A stretch of 64,000 nt of DNA from the NCBI RefSeq assembly GCF_023278185.1, contig NZ_CP066356.1, forward strand, positions 1,604,001 through 1,668,000, read 5' to 3'. Of this stretch, positions 32,920-41,377 are shown piece after piece. The position numbers were made by a program, and so were the translations under genes. The notes under the pieces are model-generated. The model was not told the DNA's origin, did not search any database, and worked only from the letters and a program-made list of their open reading frames with translations. The DNA comes from Bradyrhizobium elkanii USDA 76 (GTDB lineage: Bacteria > Pseudomonadota > Alphaproteobacteria > Rhizobiales > Xanthobacteraceae). Numbering within the stretch: position 1 is the first letter of the stretch; every line of letters begins with the position of its first letter.

Positions 32920-34593
32920 TCACTTTGCCATTGCCGTCCTGGCGGCCTCGATTTTCGCCTTCACGGAATCGAGGTTGAAGCTCGCGCCCTTCTGCATCGG
33001 CGGAAACTCGATTGCGGTCATGGCCAGCTTCTCGACCTCCTGCTGAACGAACACGAAGCGCCAGAATTCATATTTGAACCAGTCGAAGTATTGTTGCGCG
33101 CCGTATTTGGTCCCGCTATCGGGCCAGCCCGTCCGCTCGAACGGATCCAGGCGAAGGTTGGTCAGGTAGGGCACGTCAACCTTGGTTTTTGCACCCAGCC
33201 AGCCATCGGGCTGGTCGATGAAACGATACTTGTAGTCGTCTATGCGCACGGCCCCGAGCTCGCTCTCACCGAAGTACCAGATTTCGTGTCGGTTCGATGG
33301 CCCCTTGCCGGTGATCATGTCCATCTGATTATAGCCATCCAGATGGCACTTGTAGGTGCGATCGCCGATCTGCTTGCCCTTCTTCAGTTCCTCGGCAATG
33401 TTCGGATTGCCGGCAGCCGCCAGCAAAGTCGGGAACCAGTCCAGCCCGGAGATGATGCCGTTCTCGACCTTGCCCGCCGGCACCTTGCCCGGCCAGCGGA
33501 TCATCGCCGGCGCGCGGAAGCCGCCTTCCAAGACCGTACCTTTGCTCTGCGCGAAAGGCGTCTGTCCGCCATCCGGCCAAGTGAAGACCTCGGTGCCGTT
33601 ATCAGTGGTGAAGATGACAATGGTGTTGTCGTCCACGCCCATGTCCTTGAGTTTTTGCATGACGAGGCCGACATCGTCGTCAAGCTGTGCCATGCCGGCT
33701 TCATGAATCGACCAGCCGTTCTTGGAATTGCGCATTGCCTGATACTTCGGCGACAAGTGCGTGACGATGTGCATGCGAGTTGGATTGAGCCACAGGAAGA
33801 ACGGCTTGTTGTCGGCTTTGGCCTTTTCAATGAACGACAAGGCGAAGTCTCGGATTTCATCGTCCACCGTTTCCATCCGCTTGGGATAGAGCGTTCCGGC
33901 GTCTTCAATCCTCTGCTTGCCGACCTTGCCCCAGCGGGGATCCACGGTGGCATCGTCCACATTGGTCGCCCACGAATGGATCATGTTGCGCGGGCCGACC
34001 TTGTTCAACAGCTCCTGCGGATAAGCAGGGTGAGCCGGATCTTCCATCGCGTCGAGGTGATACAAATAGCCGAAGAACTCGTCGAAGCCGTGCACTGTCG
34101 GCAGAAACTCGTTCTTGTCGCCAAGGTGGTTCTTGCCGAATTGGCCGGTGGCATAGCCCATGCCTTTGAGCGCGGTGGCAATGGTCACGGCCTCCGCCGG
34201 CAAGCCTGTGGGGGCGCCGGCCTGACCGACCGTTGTCATGCCGGTGCGGATCGGCAGCTCGCCGGTGATGAAGTTGGCGCGGCCTGCGGTGCAACTCGCT
34301 TCGGCGTAATAATCGGTAAACAGCATGCCTTCTGCGGCGATCTTGTCGAGGTTCGGCGTCCGGCCGGCCATCATGCCGCGATGGTAAGCACCGATATTCC
34401 AAATGCCGATATCGTCCCCCATGATGACGACGATGTTGGGCCGCTGACCGCTCGGTGCCTGCTGCGCCTGGGCCAGTGCCTTTTCGACCGATGCGGCAGC
34501 GCCTAACGCGGATGCTGCCGCCAGGCTCGTCGTCGCGAGCAAAACATTTCGACGGCTCATATCGCGTGAGACGTTATCCTTATCGTCGCTCAT
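32920..34593 (-). CDS. Type I arylsulfatase, Tat-exported
   Basis: This 557-aa sulfatase has a twin-arginine signal ([20 protein letters not shown]), the metal-binding start [14 protein letters not shown] (Asp60, Asp61) and the formylglycine site [12 protein letters not shown] with Cys101 in CxAx[21 protein letters not shown] and [15 protein letters not shown] complete the alkaline-phosphatase-fold active site. It cleaves sulfate esters in the periplasm, after Cys101 is oxidised by a formylglycine-generating enzyme. That gene lies immediately upstream, overlapping by 14 bases, but is frameshifted. Composition is less GC-rich than most neighbours. Confidence 0.93.
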   Translation of the reverse strand: MSDDKDNVSRDMSRRNVLLATTSLAAASALGAAASVEKALAQAQQAPSGQRPNIVVIMGDDIGIWNIGAYHRGMMAGRTPNLDKIAAEGMLFTDYYAEASCTAGRANFITGELPIRTGMTTVGQAGAPTGLPAEAVTIATALKGMGYATGQFGKNHLGDKNEFLPTVHGFDEFFGYLYHLDAMEDPAHPAYPQELLNKVGPRNMIHSWATNVDDATVDPRWGKVGKQRIEDAGTLYPKRMETVDDEIRDFALSFIEKAKADNKPFFLWLNPTRMHIVTHLSPKYQAMRNSKNGWSIHEAGMAQLDDDVGLVMQKLKDMGVDDNTIVIFTTDNGTEVFTWPDGGQTPFAQSKGTVLEGGFRAPAMIRWPGKVPAGKVENGIISGLDWFPTLLAAAGNPNIAEELKKGKQIGDRTYKCHLDGYNQMDMITGKGPSNRHEIWYFGESELGAVRIDDYKYRFIDQPDGWLGAKTKVDVPYLTNLRLDPFERTGWPDSGTKYGAQQYFDWFKYEFWRFVFVQQEVEKLAMTAIEFPPMQKGASFNLDSVKAKIEAARTAMAK

Positions 34594-35556
34594 CGCTTGC
34601 TCCCTTCCTTATGATGCATCGAAAGCCAACATGGTTCGTGGACGTATCCACCGCTTCCGCATGGCGCGCAGCCGGGCGATAGCGACGGCAGTAGTTCGGC
34701 GCGCAGAGATGCGAGCCGCCTTTGAGAACCTTGCGGGCAATCTTGATCTTGGGCAGAGACGGATCGTGGCTGCTCTCGCCCGCCGCGTGGATCCCGAGGA
34801 ACGCAGCACGCCTTGGCCGCGTCGGGCGCATGCCTGGTGGACCACCAATCGGTGGTCCACTCCCAGACGTTGCCGATCATGTCGTGAAGACCGTAGCCAT
34901 TCGGCGGGAACGCCATCACCGGCGAGGTGCGCGTGACCATCGCCGCTAAGATTCTGGTACGGAAAAACACCTTGCCAGGTATTCGCCATTGGCCTGCCGC
35001 CGGGCATGAACTCGTCGCCCCAGGCGAACTCGGCGCCGTCGAGGCCGCCGCGCGCGGCAAACTCCCATTCGGCTTCGGTCGGCAAGTCCTTACCAGCCCA
35101 TGTCGCGTAGGCCTCGGCATCGCGATAGGCAATGTGGACCGCGGGATGATCGTCGAGGCCGCTGATCGAACTGCGGGGGCCGTATGGCCGGCGCCAGTTG
35201 GCGCCAAACTTGAAATTCCACCATTGCGACCAGTCGCGCAGATCGACCGGACGCTTCGGTGGTGTGAAAATCAGCGAGCCGGCCTTGAGCATGTGCGGCA
35301 GCGCGCCCGGATAATCCTTGGCTTCTGGCCGCGTCTCCGCTGACGTCACGTAGCCTGTTGCGTTGACGAACTTGCGAAATTCGCGATTGGTGATCGGCGT
35401 CCGGTCCATCCAGAAGCCGCTCACCGAGACGCGATGGACCGGCGCCTCTTGCCTGTCGGAGCCCATGCGGAACGTGCCGCCCGGAATCCAGACCATACTC
35501 CCCTCACTGGGCCCATCCGACAAAGGTTCGCCTGCCGCAACGCCAACGCCGTGCAT
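34580..35556 (-). pseudogene. Formylglycine-generating enzyme (sulfatase maturase), broken by two frameshifts
   Basis: Homology runs through three frames. Frame one (from 35556) gives MVWIPGGTFRMGSDRQEAPV, the [14 protein letters not shown] segment and [16 protein letters not shown]. Frame two, after about 34926-34935, gives [20 protein letters not shown] and VWEWTTDWW. Frame three, after about 34776-34786, gives [20 protein letters not shown] and [13 protein letters not shown] to TAA 34580-34582. Each shift equals one extra base. The copper-binding Cys pair (LCAPNYC) is intact in the last frame. This enzyme converts the sulfatase Cys to formylglycine. Sequencing or assembly error would produce the same picture as true decay. 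Confidence 0.85.
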
Positions 35557-36030
35557 GGGCTACTCGCTGTACGAGCTTCAAGGTCACGAGCGCCCCGCCC
35601 CCAAGAATCTCTCGGCAGCTTCCAGGCGCCGATTCAGCCGGGGAGGAGCGCGGCTTAACATCTTCGTCGGTCTACATGACAATCGAACATCTGAAGCGGT
35701 GGCACGTTCGCAGCGGCACAACCTTCTTCTATTGATCTAGATCAAACCAGCCAGGCGCCTCTTGCTTGTCGAGAGTCCATGGGACTATGCAAAAAGTGCC
35801 AGGGTTGTGGCTCCATGGACACAACCGTTCAATAAACCTCCGGCTGTACGCAAGTGTGCCGATTTCGCATGGACGAACGGCGACGTCAGCTTATTGTTTC
35901 CGGGTTCTACCCCGCCAGAGCGATGGCGGGCTCGCGAGAGTCGAGGACCGGCGATGCGGTGCTTTGGACCGGGTTTGGGACGCAGGTTTTTTTCGCAGTG
36001 GCAGCATCATTCCCCTTTTTGGGAGGCTCC
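35557..36030. other. Divergent intergenic region with FNR/FixK-type box
   Basis: These 474 bases separate the reverse maturase/sulfatase unit from the forward outer-membrane gene. No gene was seen, though weak frames exist. A perfect FNR/FixK-type dyad is at 35732-35745. Near 35752 a 20-bp segment GGCGCCTCTTGCTTGTCG resembles a sequence inside the maturase gene at 35442. Confidence 0.6.
35732..35745. promoter_or_regulatory. Perfect FNR/FixK-type box
   Basis: TTGATCTAGATCAA is a perfect palindrome and an ideal TTGAT-N4-ATCAA site for FNR/FixK-type regulators. It lies 176 bases from the maturase start (reverse) and 286 bases before the outer-membrane gene (forward). Those distances need transcription starts well upstream of each gene. 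Confidence 0.55.
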
Positions 36031-37467
36031 ATGAAATCATTCCTTGCAAGCGTTGGTCTGCTTGCAGTTTGCGTGAGTCTCACAGCGCGTGCCGCGGATT
36101 TGCCGGTGAAGGCTCCGGCCGCTTTACCGCCACCCTACAATTGGTCGGGATTTTATCTCGGTCCAAATCTCGGTGGAGCGTGGACCAGCGGCAGCCTGCC
36201 TATTTCAGTTAACAACTTGTATGGCGGCATCACCGAATTCATCGGTGGTGGTCAGGCCGGCTACAATTTTCAAGCTGGCCATTTCTTGGTTGGTGTGGAA
36301 GGCGATTTCGATGGGGCGACTTTTGGTCATTCCGTGCTCCCGACACCTACGCTCGGCACCGTGAGGCAGAACTGGACGGGAACGATTGCAGGCCGCTTTG
36401 GCCTCGTGGAGGATAAGTGGCTCCTCTACGCCAAGCTAGGCGGCGGCTGGGTGCACAGCAATGCAACGCTGAACTTCCCGGGTGTTACCTGGCAGGGGTC
36501 CAACACCAGCTCCGGCTGGTTAGCTGGAGTGGGTGTCGAGTACGGCTTCAAACCGAATTGGACGCTCAAACTCGAATACGATTACATTGGGCTGGGAAAC
36601 TGGACTTCGCCCACCGTTCCGCCAATCCAATTGAACCGTGACCTTCAAATGGTCAAGTTCGGTGCAAACTACAAATTTGAGCGCGGCATTGCCGATACGG
36701 TCGCGCCGACAAGAGCCGCGCATTCTCCTGAACGCTCCGAAAACGAAGACCTCGCCCAAAAATCGCAGAATCCTATCGCCGATCTCGTCAGCGTTCCCTT
36801 CCAAAGCAATACGAATTTCAACGCTGGGCCGTTCAACCGCACCCAAGAAGTGCTTAACATTCAACCAGTCATACCGCTGCGCATCAACGCGGACTGGAAC
36901 GTGATCTCGCGCACTATCATCCCCGTAGTCAGTCAGCCCAATCCGTTCTTCAACAACAACACGAATGGAATTGGCGACATCACTCAGCAGTTCTTTTTCA
37001 CCCCCACGCATCCTGGCGCTCTGATCTGGGGCGTCGGCCCCATCTTTACGGTTCCGTCCGCGACCGATCCAATTCTCGGAACCGGTAGAGTGTTGTTCGG
37101 TCCAACCGCCGTTGCGCTCGTAACGCCCGGACATTGGGTCATTGGTGTGCTGGTCAACAATCAGTGGTCAGTTGGCGGCAATCCATTGCGCCCGAATGTG
37201 AATGCGTTTCTCGCTCAGCCGTTTGTCAACTACAACATGGCGCACGGGTGGTACCTGACAAGCTCACCAGTTATCACGGCAGACTGGCTTGCCGCGCCGG
37301 GGCAGCAGTGGACCGTACCGATCGGTGGCGGCTTTGGTCGAATCTTCAAGCTCGGTGACCAGCCGGTGAGTGCAAATATAGCCGGCTATTACAACGTCAT
37401 TCGTCCAACCGGCGCGTCAAATTGGCAGTTGCGAGCCCAACTGTCTCTACTATTCCCGGAGAGATAG
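36031..37467 (+). CDS. Two-domain outer-membrane protein: Omp31-like barrel fused to a SphA/MetA-type transporter barrel
   Basis: This 478-aa protein has a signal peptide (MKSFLASVGLLAVCVSLTAR, cut near ARA-AD). Residues 25-232 look like a Rhizobiales Omp31/Opa barrel: NWSGFYLGPNLGGAWTSG, GYNFQAGHFLVGVEGDFDGA and YGFKPNWTLKLEYDYIGLG. After a linker (about 233-260) a second barrel follows with NPIADLVSVPFQSNTNFNAG and TPGHWVIGVLVNNQWSVGG, matching outer-membrane transporters of the phenol-degradation MetA type, ending SLLFPER. Each half is usually a separate protein. Ribosome site GGGAGG precedes ATG 36031. Fusion or fused-gene error are both possible. Confidence 0.78.
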   Translation: MKSFLASVGLLAVCVSLTARAADLPVKAPAALPPPYNWSGFYLGPNLGGAWTSGSLPISVNNLYGGITEFIGGGQAGYNFQAGHFLVGVEGDFDGATFGHSVLPTPTLGTVRQNWTGTIAGRFGLVEDKWLLYAKLGGGWVHSNATLNFPGVTWQGSNTSSGWLAGVGVEYGFKPNWTLKLEYDYIGLGNWTSPTVPPIQLNRDLQMVKFGANYKFERGIADTVAPTRAAHSPERSENEDLAQKSQNPIADLVSVPFQSNTNFNAGPFNRTQEVLNIQPVIPLRINADWNVISRTIIPVVSQPNPFFNNNTNGIGDITQQFFFTPTHPGALIWGVGPIFTVPSATDPILGTGRVLFGPTAVALVTPGHWVIGVLVNNQWSVGGNPLRPNVNAFLAQPFVNYNMAHGWYLTSSPVITADWLAAPGQQWTVPIGGGFGRIFKLGDQPVSANIAGYYNVIRPTGASNWQLRAQLSLLFPER

Positions 37468-37551
37468 AAGCCGTCTGCGAGTGGTTTCCAGAAAATTTCT
37501 GGTCGTGCAATCTCGGTCCGTTCTGGGCCGTGGAGGGGTGGGAGATCCGCG

Positions 37552-38637
37552 ATGAAGGGCAGGAAATCGATATCCAGGACTACTTTCTTTTTGCGGTTGG
37601 GCGCGGCGGCAGTCGCCGCCGTACTTGGACTTCCCATTGATGCGGCCCGCGCCGATGAAAATGGCATCAGCTTCTGGATACCCGGATTTTTTGGCAGCCT
37701 CGCGGCTGTTCCTCAGCAGGCGCCGGGCTGGTCGGTGACCACGGTCTATTATCACACCTCTGTTTCCGCCGGCGGCGACGTGGCGCGGTCGCGCGAAATC
37801 ACGCTTGGTCGCTTTCCCGCGAATCTGACGGCCACCGTGAACGCGAACGTCAATGCGAATGTGAATCTTGGCCTTGTGGCCGGGACTTATACTTTTGCAA
37901 CACCCGTGCTGGGCGGTCAGGCCTCTGCCAGCCTGCTGGCGACCTACGGCTCCAACTCCACGTCGCTGGCGGGATCGCTCGTTGGGACATTGACGGGACC
38001 GGGCGGCGCCACGTTCCCCTTCTCCCGGTTTGACAGCATCGACAGCTCGCTCATTGCATTCGGCGACCTGATCCCGCAGTTCGCGCTGCGCTGGAATGCA
38101 GGTGTCAACAATTACATGACGTACGTTACCGCCGACCTCCCGGCCGGCGCATACCAGTCGACCCGCCTAGCGAATCTGGGGATTGGGCACTGGGCAATCG
38201 ACGCGGGCGGCGGCTACACCTATTTCGATCCAAAGACCGGGCATGAATTTTCGACGGTGCTGGGATTCACCTACAACTTCGTCAACCCCTCCACCCAATA
38301 TCAAAGCGGCGTCGACATGCACCTCGACTGGGGTGCGTCGCAATTCCTGACCAAGCAGTGGCAGGTCGGTCTCGTCGGTTACCTCTATCAGCAACTCGGC
38401 TGCGACAGCGGCTCTGGCGATCGTGTCGGCTGCTTCCGGTCGCGCGTGGCCGGCGTCGGCCCGCAGGTCGGCTACATTTTCCCGGTCGGAGACATGCAGG
38501 GATATCTGAACCTGAAGGGCTACGGCGAATTCGCCAATGAAAATCGGCCGGCAGGCTGGAACGTCTGGCTGACGTTCAATCTTCAGCCCGCGGCGCCAAC
38601 GCCGCCGACATCCACGAGGCCCAGAATCACGAAATAG
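37552..38637 (+). CDS. SphA/MetA-type outer-membrane transporter
   Basis: This 361-aa protein has a signal peptide (FFLRLGAAAVAAVLGLPIDA, cut near ARA-DE). The barrel begins GISFWIPGFFGSLAAVPQQA and has GWSVTTVYYHTSVSAGGDVA and LGIGHWAIDAGGGYTYFDP, typical of the putative MetA-pathway transporter family. A NANVNANVN repeat is at about residues 99-107. These barrels may import hydrophobic or aromatic substrates; function is not settled. It lies 84 bases after the two-domain barrel gene and resembles its second half in fold, so the pair is probably one operon. The C-terminal tail after NLQP is Pro/Thr-rich. Confidence 0.82.
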   Translation: MKGRKSISRTTFFLRLGAAAVAAVLGLPIDAARADENGISFWIPGFFGSLAAVPQQAPGWSVTTVYYHTSVSAGGDVARSREITLGRFPANLTATVNANVNANVNLGLVAGTYTFATPVLGGQASASLLATYGSNSTSLAGSLVGTLTGPGGATFPFSRFDSIDSSLIAFGDLIPQFALRWNAGVNNYMTYVTADLPAGAYQSTRLANLGIGHWAIDAGGGYTYFDPKTGHEFSTVLGFTYNFVNPSTQYQSGVDMHLDWGASQFLTKQWQVGLVGYLYQQLGCDSGSGDRVGCFRSRVAGVGPQVGYIFPVGDMQGYLNLKGYGEFANENRPAGWNVWLTFNLQPAAPTPPTSTRPRITK

Positions 38638-38792
38638 CAGTGCGGGTGATGCCGCCGCCGGCGCGGTGCTGAAGGTTCAATCGGGCGCGGCGGTAGCAAC
38701 TCAACCAGCCAATGGACACTCGCGATCGTGCGGACAACATGTCCGGGCATACGCGGGACGATGGATTGCTTCGCTGACGCTCGCAATGACAA

Positions 38793-39467
38793 TCAGAGCG
38801 CGCCGCGCTCTTGCAGCAGCGCCAGCACGGCGTTGAGGTCCGGCAGCACGGCTGCGCATTTCGCGCGCGTCTCGTCGGTCGGCGGCGCCATGTCCGGCAC
38901 CATCAGCGTGATCGCGCCGGCGGCATGGGCGGCGGCGACGCCGTGGTTGGAATCCTCCACGGCGATGCAGGACGCCGGCGTCACGCCGAGCCGCGCGGCC
39001 GCCTTGAGGTAGAGCTCCGGATCCGGCTTGCCCTGCGCGACATCGTCAAGCGTCAGCAGCGTGTCGAAGCGCGCGCGGATGCCGGCGAGGGTGAGGTTGC
39101 GCTCGGCCGAACGGCGCGACGACGAGGTGACGATCGCCATCGGCCGTTGCGCGGCGGCGATGGCGTCGAGCAGATCGAGCGTGCCTGATTTGAGCGGCAG
39201 GCCCAACCGCATCATCCGATCGCGATGGTCGAGGAAGGCGAGGTTGACCGCCTCCAGCGGAAACGCCGCGCCGTAATGATCGCGCAGCATCGCTTCGCAG
39301 GCCGGGCCGGGAAGGCCGACCATGGAGTGACACAGCGCGACGACGTCGTCGGTGTAGCCGCATGCATTCAGCGCCGCGACCAGGCTGTCGAAATAGACCT
39401 TCTCGGTGTCGAGCAGCGTGCCGTCCATGTCGAGCAGGACGGCGTCGACGGTCCAGCGTGCGTTCAC
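38793..39467 (-). CDS. HAD-family hydrolase (phosphoglycolate phosphatase/beta-phosphoglucomutase-like)
   Basis: This 224-aa protein has the HAD motif I VLLDMDGTLLDT (Asp13, Asp15), motif II IVTSSSR, motif III lysine in QGKPDPELYLKAA and motif IV IAVEDSNHG. The helical cap domain lies between residues 20 and 90. It dephosphorylates or isomerises a small phosphorylated sugar or related metabolite; the substrate cannot be named. GTG 39465-39467 overlaps the stop of the CWC protein gene (GTGA), so the two are coupled. Confidence 0.87.
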   Translation of the reverse strand: MNARWTVDAVLLDMDGTLLDTEKVYFDSLVAALNACGYTDDVVALCHSMVGLPGPACEAMLRDHYGAAFPLEAVNLAFLDHRDRMMRLGLPLKSGTLDLLDAIAAAQRPMAIVTSSSRRSAERNLTLAGIRARFDTLLTLDDVAQGKPDPELYLKAAARLGVTPASCIAVEDSNHGVAAAHAAGAITLMVPDMAPPTDETRAKCAAVLPDLNAVLALLQERGAL

Positions 39468-39679
39468 GTGGCACTCACCGCTGCTTGCTGTTCCGCGAGC
39501 TTGCGCAAGCATGCGGGGCACAGGCAGTCGCCGCCGTCGGTCGGCATCGGCAGGCGAAAACTCTCATCGGAGCACCAGCATGCGCCCGTGAGCGAGCAGG
39601 AAAATTCGCTGCCGCATGCCGTGCAGGCAAGCCGGCGCGGAGATGCTGGTTCCGAACGATCGTTTGACGTGAGGTCCAT
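39464..39679 (-). CDS. Cysteine-rich CWC family protein
   Basis: This 71-aa protein carries eight cysteines in the CWC pattern: CTACGSEFSC (Cys19, 22, 28), ACWC (Cys34, 36) and DCLCPACLRKL (Cys52, 54, 57). The motif is characteristic of the Cys_rich_CWC family, thought to bind metal; no biochemical function is established. ATG 39677-39679 begins MDLTSNDRSEPASPRRLACT. It is translationally coupled to the HAD gene downstream. Confidence 0.85.
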   Translation of the reverse strand: MDLTSNDRSEPASPRRLACTACGSEFSCSLTGACWCSDESFRLPMPTDGGDCLCPACLRKLAEQQAAVSAT

Positions 39680-39806
39680 TCTAACCGCGATTTAATGCGC
39701 GAGTTAATCTCGGGTTCATCCCGGACCGCGCTATGATGCCGTGCGACAGATATAGCCGGGATAGGCGGCCAGGGAAATCGCCCGGGGAATGGTCGAGGGA
39801 ATTCTG

Positions 39807-41375
39807 ATGGCCCGTGATTCGCAAGCCGCGCTGGTTGCCCTCAACCGGTTTGGATTCGGCGCCCGCGGCGGGGCGTCCGGCGACTTCATCAACGCGGCGT
39901 CCGATCCGCGCGGTTTCGTGCTCGCGGAACTGGCGCGTCCGAACGGCGCGCTGCTCGAAGTGCCGGGCCTGCTCTCGACACCCGAACTCGGCAAGCAGGT
40001 GTTCGACTATCAGTTCGAGATCCAGCAGGCGCGTAACGCCGCGAAGCAAGGCGCGAGCGAGACGCCGCCACAAGGACCGGACGCCAAGCCGCAGCCGCGG
40101 CGCAACCTGTCGCTGCCCACCGCCGCCAAGGAGATCGCCGGGAAGGATTCGGCGATGCAGGCGCCTGACAACGCCAATGCGGCGATGACGCCGTCGGCTC
40201 CGATGCAGCCTCCGACGATACAGCCGCTGGCCGGTCCGCCCAAGCCGCCGGCGCAGCCGCTCAACATCATCCAGAAGACGTTCCGCGCCGAGGCGCTGGC
40301 ACGGCTGCAACGCGGCGTGGTCGCCGATTGCGGCTTCGTCGAGCGGCTCGTGGTGTTCTGGTCCAACCACTTCTGCATCTCCGCCAACAAGGGCGCGCTG
40401 GCGCGGATGTGGGCCGGCTCGTTCGAGCGCGAGGCGATCCGTCCCCATGTGCTCGGCCGTTTCCCGGACATGCTGAAGGCCGTCGAGCAGCATCCGGCGA
40501 TGCTGTTCTTTCTCGACAACCAGCAATCGCTCGGCCAGGAGTCGCGCGCCGGCATCAACCGCAATCGCGGCCTGAACGAGAACCTCGCGCGCGAGATCAT
40601 GGAGCTGCATACGCTCGGCGTCGGCGGCGGCTACACCCAGGACGACGTGACGGCGCTGGCGCGCGTCATCACCGGCTGGACCTTTGCCGGCCGCCGTGGC
40701 CAGTTAGGTGTGCCCGGCAGCTTCGTGTTCAACGCCAATGCGCACCAGCCCGGACCGCAGCAGGTGCTCGGCAAGACCTACGCGCAAGCCGGCGTCGCGC
40801 AGGGCGAGGCGGTACTGTCGGACATCGCCCAGCATCCCTCGACCGCAAAATTCATCGCGACCAAGTTCGCGCGCCACTTCGTCGCCGACGATCCGCCGCC
40901 GGCGCTGGTGGCGAGGCTGCAGGATACGTTCACGAAGACAGACGGCGATCTCAGGGCGCTGGCCACCGCGCTGGTTCAGTCTAACGAGGCCTGGCAGGCG
41001 CCACTGACGAAGATGCGTTCGCCTTACGAATTCCTGGTCGCATCCGGCCGCCTGCTGGCGCGCAATCCCGAGGATCCGGGCCGCTATCTCAACGGCCTCA
41101 ACGTGCTCGGCCAACCCTTGTGGTCGCCGGCCGGGCCGAACGGATTTCCGGACATCGCCGCGGCCTGGGCGGCACCTGAAGGCGTCAAGCTCAGGCTCGA
41201 CATTTCGGCGCAAGTCGCCTCCCAACTCGCCGACCGGTTCGACCCGCGCGACCTGCTCGAGCTCATTGCCGCCGATGCAGCCTCGCCCGAGACACGGCGC
41301 ACCATCGAGCGTGCGGAATCGCGGCAGCAGGCGCTGGCGCTGCTGTTGATGTCGCCCGAGTTCCAGAGGAGATGA
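39807..41375 (+). CDS. DUF1800 domain-containing protein
   Basis: This 522-aa protein has the DUF1800 segments ALVALNRFGFGARGGASGDF at the start, ERLVVFWSNHFCISANKGAL and NENLAREIMELHTLGVGGGY in the centre, and TQDDVTALARVITGWTFAGR. A Pro/Gln/Ala-rich linker (about residues 70-150) interrupts the domain. DUF1800 genes are almost always followed by DUF1501 genes, as here; both may handle extracytoplasmic polysaccharide or protein export, but this is unproven. ATG 39807 has GAGGG upstream. The stop overlaps an ATG of the next gene. Confidence 0.88.
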   Translation: MARDSQAALVALNRFGFGARGGASGDFINAASDPRGFVLAELARPNGALLEVPGLLSTPELGKQVFDYQFEIQQARNAAKQGASETPPQGPDAKPQPRRNLSLPTAAKEIAGKDSAMQAPDNANAAMTPSAPMQPPTIQPLAGPPKPPAQPLNIIQKTFRAEALARLQRGVVADCGFVERLVVFWSNHFCISANKGALARMWAGSFEREAIRPHVLGRFPDMLKAVEQHPAMLFFLDNQQSLGQESRAGINRNRGLNENLAREIMELHTLGVGGGYTQDDVTALARVITGWTFAGRRGQLGVPGSFVFNANAHQPGPQQVLGKTYAQAGVAQGEAVLSDIAQHPSTAKFIATKFARHFVADDPPPALVARLQDTFTKTDGDLRALATALVQSNEAWQAPLTKMRSPYEFLVASGRLLARNPEDPGRYLNGLNVLGQPLWSPAGPNGFPDIAAAWAAPEGVKLRLDISAQVASQLADRFDPRDLLELIAADAASPETRRTIERAESRQQALALLLMSPEFQRR

Positions 41376-41377
41376 CG

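Noticed and set aside
39681..40610. Reverse frame of 309 codons antisense to the DUF1800 gene
   Set aside because: DUF1800 motifs are clear on the plus strand; the antisense frame is Arg/His/Gly-rich without motifs.
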